NCBI GenBank assembly: GCA_017469845.1
Contig: JAFUFP010000022.1
Span: forward strand, 1 to 60,030
Direction: 5' to 3'
DNA: 60,030 nt
Source: Bacteroidales bacterium
GTDB lineage: Bacteria > Bacteroidota > Bacteroidia > Bacteroidales > UBA932
The notes beneath the pieces are model-generated. The model saw only the letters and a program-made list of their open reading frames with translations, searched no databases and was not told the origin of the DNA. The position numbers and the translations under genes were made by a program. This document shows positions 53,586 to 60,030 of this stretch, in pieces; within the stretch, counting starts at the first letter, position 1; each line of letters starts with the position of its first letter.

Positions 53586-56546
53586 CTACAGCATGTTCAG
53601 AGAAGCTGTCTGTGCCCTTGAACTCTGGACGGGGGACATTTTACCGAAATTGTATTTCACTCCCAGGAGGAAGTACCTTCCCAGCGTCATGCTGATCCTG
53701 TCCTCGACGAAGTTCGCGTTGGCCGAGTGGCTGAACGCTTTTCCCTGTGCCAGAATGTCCCTGATCTGGGCTATGAGGGTGAATGCTCCGATATTTTTGT
53801 TGACCTCGGCGTTCCAGATGAAACTCGGGTGATCGAAACCGGACCTCCTTCCCGTATAGAAAACGTATTGGGCGTCGGAAGTCAGTTCGAAGTCTCCCGG
53901 CAACATCCATTCCATATCTGCGCCCACTGAATGGTCGGCGTATTTCTCGTTGTAGGATTCATAAAGTGATGAACGGACCTTTGAGCCGGAATAACTGTAG
54001 TCAAGCATCAAGGAGAACTTCTCGTAATTCATCCTGAAACTCGCACTGAATCCCAGCAGGTCGGTTCTGGAAACATTCCTGCTGAATCCGGTCTTCCCGT
54101 TGTAGAAGTCATCACCTGAAGCATCATTCCCCCATACTCCTTTGATGAAATCTCCGTACACCACTTCATCAAGATTGACCGGATCCGTCGCCGAAATCCT
54201 CTGGTACGAGGGCGAGGTCGTGAAAGCATAATTCACCGAACCGGAGATCTTGAAGATTTTCTTCTTGTCAATGGGTTTGTTGAAAGAGACGTAAGTGAAT
54301 ATATTCGCGAACGGACGGTCGGCATTGACCGGAACGGAATACATAGCCCCGCGGGTATCGTACCATGTGGCGTTCACTATACCGTTGGAACGGTAGTCCC
54401 AACTGAGATATCCGGAGAAATACATCTGCGAAGCGGGTTCATTGTAGCTGAGATTGACGTATGAGTTATGCAACACATACGGCTTAAGGTAAATGTTTCC
54501 GGAAGTCACTCTTGTCGGATTGCCGACATTCACTACCGGAGTCAGATTGGAATTCGAGGGCTGACTCATAGAACCGGAATAATTGCCGTACATGGAGAAA
54601 TTGTTCTTCATGATATTGAAATACATGTACGGACTGATTCCTTTTGTCCAGTCGCCCTTGCCCACCTCGTTGTATATTCCGTAATTTCTGGCCAGAGTTT
54701 CGACATTCCTGGTGAAAAAGTTCACTCCGGCTTGCAGAGTGGATTCGGTCGTAGGTCGGAACTGAGCGAGAATTCTGGTATTGAGATATTTCGACGTATT
54801 GTCAGTCCAGGAAGAGTAGTAGTCATTGGCGACCGTATACTGGCCCCTGTCATCGAATGTGCGGGCAAATTGATGAATGCCGACATCATCCCTTCCGAAA
54901 GCGTCACGTGTCCTTTCCGAGTGGGAGAAGGTTGCGTTGAGGTTCAACTGCAGGCGCCACTTCTCCGCGATCGGTTCGACATAAGTAGCCGTGAAATTAT
55001 TCGAGGTGGAATTCGACTTGTTCTTGTAATAAAGGTCACGCACCTCCGAATCGGCGAATGTGGTCACGCTGTAATCCTTGGCATCACCTTTTGACGATCC
55101 AATTGAAGCGTTGTTCGAGAATGTAAGAGCCCTGCTCTTCTTGCCGAGATTCTTTATTCCGAGGGATACGTACAGTGAGGTACTGAGCGCACCGCTCTTT
55201 GAATAGCTGTTCGAGGATGAAGAGTTGACAAAAGCCGAACCGGCGCCGGTTGTGAGGCTGTTTCCGGTGGAGAAAGATGAACTGCCCGTATAAGAAAATG
55301 TCGGACGGACGAGAAGGGTGGTCTTTTCGGTCTTTTTCTTCGTGAACTCAAGGTTGGCCCTCAGGGCATCAGATCCGCTCTCTCCCCTCGAATCGGAATT
55401 GTAGTCCAGGTCGCCGTCATCCCTGAACGTAGTTCTGGACGTTCTGGAGGCGGACTCGTTCTTTCCGTCGTTGAAGGATATGGTACCGGTCGATTCAAAA
55501 CCTTTGATCTTCGTGGTGTTGATGTTGACTCCCACCTGGTTGCTTCTTTGCGTTCCCATGCCGAGGTCCACCACGGAATCAGCGCTTGGGTCACCAACAC
55601 TTCTGAAAACTATGATTCCGCCGCTGTCTCCCGCCTGCGCGTTCATGGAGTTTCCGATCAGGGTGATCTGGTCTTCCTTGTTGTAATACGCCGCGAGAAG
55701 GTGGGCATTGTAAAGGGCGTCACGATCCGGAGGAATCGTCTGTTCGTCATCGCCGGAAATGGCCGCACCACCGTAAAGGGCGACGTTTCCGAACCATCCT
55801 TCCTCGTATTCTTTCTTGAGGGCTATGTCCACTATCCTCTCCTTGGAGGTGGACTCGACGTCGGTGGCCTCCTCGGATTCCGGTTTACGGTCAATGACTT
55901 TCACCTTGTCGACGACCACCGCCGGAATGTTGGAAAGCGCCACGGACTTGTCATCGAAGAAGAAAGTCCTTCCACCTACGGTAATCTTGGAAACATCCTT
56001 GCCGTTATTCTTCAGGGAGCCGTCCTTGCCCACTTCAAACCCCGGCATCTTTTTCAGAAGGTCGCCAAGAGTTGCGTTCCTGCTGGTGGCGAATGCCGCG
56101 GCATTGTATTCCAGCGTGTCTTTCTTCACAACGATCGGATTCGCTATGTCGGATACCCTCGCCGCCTCGAGAGCCTCGGCATCAGGTTGCATAAGTATTT
56201 TGCCGAGATCTTCAGTCTCCTTGCGGAAATAGTGCTCCTTGCTGTAGGCCTTGTATCCCATGAACTCCGCGAAAAGGACATAGTTTCCGTACGGGATATC
56301 CGAGAGTTCGGCTTTTCCCTTGTCGTCAGAGAGGGTGAAATTCGTGATCACCGTATCACCTTTGGCGACGAGATACACGGAAGCGTAGGGTATCGGTTCC
56401 TTCGAGAGTGAATCCAGAACCTCGACAGTCAGTTTTGCGTGCCTCCCTTGGAAAATGTCATCACTGATGAAATACACTTGCGCCTCAGCCCGGAAACCGG
56501 TCAGAAAAACAAGAAGGGAAAAAACAATGAATAGTGTTCGTTTCAT
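53586..56546 (-). CDS. TonB-plug-like outer-membrane beta-barrel protein (OMP_b-brl_3 type)
   Basis: 986 residues from the start at 56546, with a signal peptide (MKRTLFIVFSLLVFLTGFRA). A carboxypeptidase-regulatory-like domain (about 30-105) precedes a plug-like region (about 140-225: TLGDLLKKMPGFEVGKDGSL) and a large barrel rich in Tyr, Asn and Ser. No SusD gene accompanies it. Proteins of this class are common in Bacteroidota; the ligand is unknown. Being upstream of the sialidase suggests a role in the same process, but this is only by position. 325 nt of non-coding DNA lie upstream, with a -7 element. Confidence 0.88.
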   Translation of the reverse strand: MKRTLFIVFSLLVFLTGFRAEAQVYFISDDIFQGRHAKLTVEVLDSLSKEPIPYASVYLVAKGDTVITNFTLSDDKGKAELSDIPYGNYVLFAEFMGYKAYSKEHYFRKETEDLGKILMQPDAEALEAARVSDIANPIVVKKDTLEYNAAAFATSRNATLGDLLKKMPGFEVGKDGSLKNNGKDVSKITVGGRTFFFDDKSVALSNIPAVVVDKVKVIDRKPESEEATDVESTSKERIVDIALKKEYEEGWFGNVALYGGAAISGDDEQTIPPDRDALYNAHLLAAYYNKEDQITLIGNSMNAQAGDSGGIIVFRSVGDPSADSVVDLGMGTQRSNQVGVNINTTKIKGFESTGTISFNDGKNESASRTSRTTFRDDGDLDYNSDSRGESGSDALRANLEFTKKKTEKTTLLVRPTFSYTGSSSFSTGNSLTTGAGSAFVNSSSSNSYSKSGALSTSLYVSLGIKNLGKKSRALTFSNNASIGSSKGDAKDYSVTTFADSEVRDLYYKNKSNSTSNNFTATYVEPIAEKWRLQLNLNATFSHSERTRDAFGRDDVGIHQFARTFDDRGQYTVANDYYSSWTDNTSKYLNTRILAQFRPTTESTLQAGVNFFTRNVETLARNYGIYNEVGKGDWTKGISPYMYFNIMKNNFSMYGNYSGSMSQPSNSNLTPVVNVGNPTRVTSGNIYLKPYVLHNSYVNLSYNEPASQMYFSGYLSWDYRSNGIVNATWYDTRGAMYSVPVNADRPFANIFTYVSFNKPIDKKKIFKISGSVNYAFTTSPSYQRISATDPVNLDEVVYGDFIKGVWGNDASGDDFYNGKTGFSRNVSRTDLLGFSASFRMNYEKFSLMLDYSYSGSKVRSSLYESYNEKYADHSVGADMEWMLPGDFELTSDAQYVFYTGRRSGFDHPSFIWNAEVNKNIGAFTLIAQIRDILAQGKAFSHSANANFVEDRISMTLGRYFLLGVKYNFGKMSPVQSSRAQTASLNML

Positions 56547-56745
56547 ATCCGAAAAACAAAAGGGCATAGCCTATATGGAAGACGCATGAAGAGAAGAAGC
56601 GTTGCAAAAAATCCGCAAGGAGTCTCTCCCCATTTCCAATCTCCGACAAATATATCAACTAATAGGGAAACCGATGCCGCAACCGGTGACTTTTCACTTC
56701 CGGGGAAGAAGTCCTGATCCGGGAGAGGTCCACCTATCCGCACCG

Positions 56746-56753
56746 CAAATATA
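56746..56753 (-). promoter_or_regulatory. -7 element for the barrel-sialidase operon
   Basis: TATATTTG on the minus strand; it would give a leader of about 195 nt. A second TATATTTG lies closer to the gene at 56647-56654. The AT-rich stretch 56754-56790 lies upstream. Confidence 0.5.
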
Positions 56754-56842
56754 TGTTTTTTTTTAATTTTCAACTAAAATTAATCGTTCTCCAAAATATT
56801 TCTTGTTGTCTTTTCAGGGCACCGACCGAATTGAACAAATCC

Positions 56843-56868
56843 AAAAGCCCGACGGAAATCCGCCGGGC
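56843..56868 (-). terminator. fumarase terminator
   Basis: Minus strand: GCCCGGCGG-ATTT-CCGTCGGGC followed by TTTTGG, 9-bp stem with one G-T pair; 25 nt after the fumarase stop. Confidence 0.9.
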
Positions 56869-56892
56869 AATTCATCAATCAAGGGATTCTTC

Positions 56893-58521
56893 CTACAGAC
56901 CGAGGGTCTTGAAGAAGTCGTTGCCCTTGTCATCAACGAGGATGAATGCAGGGAAATCTTCCACCGTAATCTTCCAGATGGCTTCCATTCCGAGTTCCGG
57001 ATATTCCACGCAGTCGATGCTGCGGATGCTGCTCTGTGAGAGAACTGCAGCGACGCCGCCGATCGTACCGAGATAGAAGCCTCCGTGCTTCTGGCAAGCA
57101 TCAGTCACGACTTTGGAGCGGTTGCCCTTCGCGATCATCACGAGGGAAGCGCCATGATCCTGGAATTCATCCACGTAAGGATCCATACGGTTGGCGGTGG
57201 TGGGGCCCATGGAGCCGCAGGGATATCCCTGAGGAGTCTTTGCGGGACCCGCATACAGAATGGGATGATCCTTGAAATATGAAGGCATCTCCTCTCCTGC
57301 ATCAAGGCGGGCTTTGAGTTTGGCATGGGCGATGTCACGGGCGACAATGATGGTACCCTTCAGGTTGACGCGGGTTCCCACTGTATACTTGGTGAGTTCA
57401 TCACGTACGGCGTCGATGCCCTTGTCAAGGTCGATCTCTATACCCTTGGTTCCTTCACCGGGACGGCGGAATTCTTCGGGGATAAGTTCTGAAGGGTTGG
57501 TATCCATCTTCTCGATCCAAACACCGTCAGCATTGATCTTGCTCTTGATGTTGCGGTCCGCGCTGCAGCTCACGCCCATTCCGATAGGGCAGCTGGCGCC
57601 ATGGCGGGGAAGGCGGACAACACGGATGTCGTGGGCCATATATTTGCCGCCGAACTGTGCGCCAAGGCCGATCTTCTGGGCTTCCTTGAGAAGCTTTTCC
57701 TCAAGATCGATGTCCCTGAAGGCACGACCGGTCTCGTCTCCTGTTGTGGGAAGGCCGTCATAGAACTTGATGCTGGCAAGCTTCACGGTGAGAAGATTCT
57801 TCTCCGCCGATGTGCCACCGATAACGAATGCGATGTGGTAAGGAGGACATGCGGCCGTTCCCAAAGAACGCATCTTCTCAACCAGGAAAGGAATGAGAGT
57901 ACCTTCGTTCTGGATAGTGGCCTTGGTCATGGGATAGAAATAAGTCTTGTTGGCGCTTCCGCCGCCCTTCGCTACCATGACAAAGCGGTATTCGTCACCC
58001 TGCGTAGCCTCAATGTCGATCTGAGCCGGCAGGTTGCACTTGGTATTAACCTCATTGTACATGTCAAGAGGAGCATTCTGGCTGTAGCGGAGATTCTCCT
58101 GGGTATAGGTGTTGAAAACACCGAGGCTCAAAGCCTCCTCGTCCTCGAAGTCTGTCCAAACCCTCTGCCCCTTTTCTCCATGAATGATGGCGGTACCGGT
58201 ATCCTGGCAAAAAGGAAGAACACCCTTTACGGATGTTTCGGCATTGCGCAGGAACTGCAGCGCAACATATTTGTCATTGTCGCTCGCTTCAGGGTCAGCA
58301 AGGATAGCGGCGACCTGTTTGTTGTGCGAACGGCGAAGCATGAACTGACAATCATGGAATGACTGCTGAGCCACCAGAGTGAGGGCTTCAGGAGAAACTT
58401 CCAAAATGGTCTTGCCGCCGAAATCGGAGGTCTTCACGAGTTTTTCGGACCCGGGAATCTTGTAGTATTCAGTGGTATCTTCGCCCAACTGAAACATAGG
58501 AGCATATTTGAAATCAGGCAT
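56893..58521 (-). CDS. class I fumarate hydratase (iron-sulphur)
   Basis: Interconverts fumarate and malate; in Bacteroidales mainly in the reductive branch that leads to succinate. 542 residues, the single-chain form with N-terminal alpha and C-terminal beta domains. The three Cys expected to hold the 4Fe-4S cluster are seen in [16 protein letters not shown] and [14 protein letters not shown] and the C-terminal [14 protein letters not shown] are typical. Transcribed alone, with its own promoter and terminator. Confidence 0.94.
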   Translation of the reverse strand: MPDFKYAPMFQLGEDTTEYYKIPGSEKLVKTSDFGGKTILEVSPEALTLVAQQSFHDCQFMLRRSHNKQVAAILADPEASDNDKYVALQFLRNAETSVKGVLPFCQDTGTAIIHGEKGQRVWTDFEDEEALSLGVFNTYTQENLRYSQNAPLDMYNEVNTKCNLPAQIDIEATQGDEYRFVMVAKGGGSANKTYFYPMTKATIQNEGTLIPFLVEKMRSLGTAACPPYHIAFVIGGTSAEKNLLTVKLASIKFYDGLPTTGDETGRAFRDIDLEEKLLKEAQKIGLGAQFGGKYMAHDIRVVRLPRHGASCPIGMGVSCSADRNIKSKINADGVWIEKMDTNPSELIPEEFRRPGEGTKGIEIDLDKGIDAVRDELTKYTVGTRVNLKGTIIVARDIAHAKLKARLDAGEEMPSYFKDHPILYAGPAKTPQGYPCGSMGPTTANRMDPYVDEFQDHGASLVMIAKGNRSKVVTDACQKHGGFYLGTIGGVAAVLSQSSIRSIDCVEYPELGMEAIWKITVEDFPAFILVDDKGNDFFKTLGL

Positions 58522-58548
58522 TTTTGAAGCAATTTGTATTTGAATTCA

Positions 58549-58580
58549 CAAATTTAATGAATCAATCAAACCTTCGCAAA
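58549..58580 (-). promoter_or_regulatory. fumarase promoter, Bacteroidota type
   Basis: Minus strand: TTTG (58577-58580), 20 bases, TAAATTTG (58549-58556), 28 nt before the start codon. Confidence 0.7.
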
Positions 58581-58600
58581 TCAAATTTCTGACAATCTCG

Positions 58601-59710
58601 TCAATCCGTCAGGATAGCCATTAAATCAGTATTGAACCATATAAACTCTTTGCCGACTTTTTCCTTGGCAAGCATTCCGAGAGCTTCCAATTGGGACAGA
58701 TACTTTTTGGCGGTATTGATGCTTTTGACTTTTTCTGACAGCAGGTTCTTCGGACGGATGTAGGGTTGTTCAAAGAACTTGGGAATATTCATCTTTTCTA
58801 CAGGGAGCTTGTTGTCAAGCATAAACGTTCTGGTCCTTTCAATAAGAGCCTTAATCCGCATAATCTTGTCGACGGTATATTCCGCCGTTTGAGAAACTGC
58901 TTCCAACATATACAGAATCCACGGTTTCCACATCAGCGTCCCTGTAATCCCGCCCAGTTTTTGATAATACTCATCCTTGTTATGAAGGATGTATGAGCTG
59001 AGGTACAGAATGGGTAAATCCAGCAGTCGTTTTTGTATAAGGTACAAAATACAGAGTATTCTTCCGGTTCTTCCATTACCGTCGCGGAAGGGATGTATGG
59101 CTTCGAACTGATAGTGAGCCATTGCCATTTTCAAGAGTGGGTCTATAGGATACTTGATATCATCATTCAGGAATTCCAAAAGATCCGCCATCTTCATCTC
59201 CACTACTCCTTTTCCGCGTGGTGGAGTGTAAACAGTTTCGGCGACCAAGGAGCCCCAGCCTCTTTTTTTGATTACCACCTCCGCCTGGCATGGGCGGATG
59301 CCATCGTGAGTCTGTTTAACAGCCCTGTACACATCGATTATCGTATTGAGGGTCATCGTATTGTCTGATGCGACCCTGTTGAAACCTTCCCAAAGAGCTT
59401 CACGATAATGAAGAATTTCTTTGGCTGGTCCCTCAAGATAATCGTCTTCCTGATAAGACAGTGATCTATAGAGTTCATCGTCCGTCGTGAATATGTTCTC
59501 GATGGCACTACTGGCCTTTGCTTCACGCAGAGCAATGGTATTTACGAATATGGACTGGTTCGGGAGCGTTGATGCCAACCCTTTCAATTCGGCCAGAAGC
59601 CGACTTGCGATCATCAGCTTATTCAGCACATCTTCGTCGCGGTACAATTCCTTTGCAGGGGGCAAAGGCGGCAAGTTATTATATGGGATATTACGATCGT
59701 AGGGTTCCAT
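58601..59710 (-). CDS. Fic family AMP-transferase with N-terminal inhibitory helix
   Basis: 369 residues. The catalytic loop HPFRDGNGRTGR is complete at 206-217. The inhibitory motif SxxxE(G/N) appears as SSAIEN at 67-72 (Ser67, Glu71), so this is a class II Fic protein held off by its own N-terminal helix. The C-terminal 75 or so residues look like a winged helix (LLSEKVKSINTAKKYLSQLE). Its promoter is covered by evenly spaced inverted repeats right up to the start codon, suggesting self-repression. Fic enzymes AMPylate proteins; the target is unknown. Confidence 0.92.
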   Translation of the reverse strand: MEPYDRNIPYNNLPPLPPAKELYRDEDVLNKLMIASRLLAELKGLASTLPNQSIFVNTIALREAKASSAIENIFTTDDELYRSLSYQEDDYLEGPAKEILHYREALWEGFNRVASDNTMTLNTIIDVYRAVKQTHDGIRPCQAEVVIKKRGWGSLVAETVYTPPRGKGVVEMKMADLLEFLNDDIKYPIDPLLKMAMAHYQFEAIHPFRDGNGRTGRILCILYLIQKRLLDLPILYLSSYILHNKDEYYQKLGGITGTLMWKPWILYMLEAVSQTAEYTVDKIMRIKALIERTRTFMLDNKLPVEKMNIPKFFEQPYIRPKNLLSEKVKSINTAKKYLSQLEALGMLAKEKVGKEFIWFNTDLMAILTD

Positions 59711-59778
59711 TTTTTGACAGATCTTCCTTCAACTGTCAAAAATAACAAATAATTGACAGAAACAAAAGAATCTGTCAA
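59711..59778 (-). promoter_or_regulatory. fic promoter with tandem inverted-repeat operators
   Basis: Two copies of TTGACAG-N12-CTGTCAA (59714-59739 and 59753-59778); in the first copy the arms extend to 10 perfect bases (59711-59720, 59733-59742). Half-sites are 19, 20 and 19 bp apart, so all face one side of the helix. The -7 element TATTTTTG (59737-59744, minus strand) overlaps a half-site, and TTTG (59763-59766), 18 bp away, lies inside the second repeat. The first repeat touches the start codon. Confidence 0.7.
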
Positions 59779-60030
59779 AAAGTGAGAAGTATCAAAATGT
59801 GATTATTGCTTTGAATTCTGTCAGTCTTTACTGACTGTACCCTTGTCGTGAAGAACCCTCAGAGCACCATAATATTGAAACCTCAATTATGAGTCCACTT
59901 TAAAAAGTCTTGATACTGTCAGAAGACGATAGATAAGGCACGACCGGCTTGGCCGTCGGCCCGGTGAAAAAAATTGATGATTTGAGTAACATTCTTGATA
60001 ATAATATTTTTATAAGTCATTGAAAATGAT
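59779..60030. other. non-coding right edge of the window
   Basis: No gene seen. GTCAGT-CTTT-ACTGAC (59820-59835) is a perfect palindrome that echoes the TGTCA half-sites of the fic operator but differs in layout. GC-rich pairing sequence near 59938-59965 is followed by seven A, which on the minus strand would form a terminator-like T tract ahead of the stem rather than after it. Confidence 0.35.

Noticed and set aside
56547..56842. A gene in the stretch ahead of the barrel protein
   Set aside because: Only short frames without coding character; the stretch is better explained as two possible promoters, a long leader and the fumarase terminator.

Overview
The window is a chromosomal segment of a Bacteroidota bacterium, most likely order Bacteroidales. 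The evidence is the 5' end of a 16S rRNA gene with Bacteroidales-like sequence at the left edge, many promoters of the Bacteroidota type (TTTG-N19-TAnnTTTG), lipoprotein signals typical of the phylum, and characteristic genes (class I fumarase, M49-like lipoprotein, OMP_b-brl_3-type outer-membrane barrel, 29-residue mS38/COX24-like ribosomal protein). I cannot name the genus from the sequence alone.

Layout. 1-11 kb: 16S rRNA reading leftwards out of the window, groES-groEL, then a divergent pair of an alpha-2-macroglobulin-like lipoprotein and penicillin-binding protein 1C, and tRNA-Gln. 11-16 kb: a tightly packed leftward operon lon-ung-coaD-thioredoxin-like protein. 16.5-18.7 kb: HU, mS38-like small protein, RNase G/E. 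18.7-28.5 kb: mostly housekeeping genes (rluD-type synthase, PASTA protein, LysE exporter, GH53 galactanase, lnt, tcdA, ruvC, serS, rpmA, rplU, Sir2 deacylase). 36.7-47.3 kb: rpsU, AsmA-like protein, prmA, gdhA, AspT/YidE-type transporter, a degenerate M49-like lipoprotein. 47.5-49.7 kb: tRNA-Leu, a HepT-MntA toxin-antitoxin pair in which the antitoxin carries an N-terminal XRE domain, and nagB. 49.8-60 kb: PspC-PadR-PspC operon, an outer-membrane barrel with a sialidase, fumarase, and a Fic protein with a striking operator array.

The least ordinary part is 28574-35549, a compact (about 7.0 kb) integrative element. It is bounded by a 22-bp direct repeat that comprises the last codons (FYYEMK-stop) of a chromosomal ATPase gene, so integration leaves that gene intact. 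All its genes lie on the minus strand: tyrosine integrase, excisionase-like HTH protein, a Cys-rich small protein, a primase-PriCT-RecA-like helicase fusion, and four unrecognised proteins. A near-identical 24-bp repeat lies about 100 bp inside each end, the leader of the xis-rep operon can form mutually exclusive hairpins or a pseudoknot, and GGTTAC repeats lie next to the rep gene. I see no relaxase, capsid or resistance gene, so it looks like a self-replicating satellite or cryptic integrative plasmid rather than a complete phage or conjugative element.

Regulatory themes: groES and lon share a TGACAnTTTGnCA motif next to sigma-54-like sequences, suggesting common stress control (inference); the Fic promoter is covered by four evenly spaced half-sites; several intrinsic terminators overlap stop codons or genes on the other strand.
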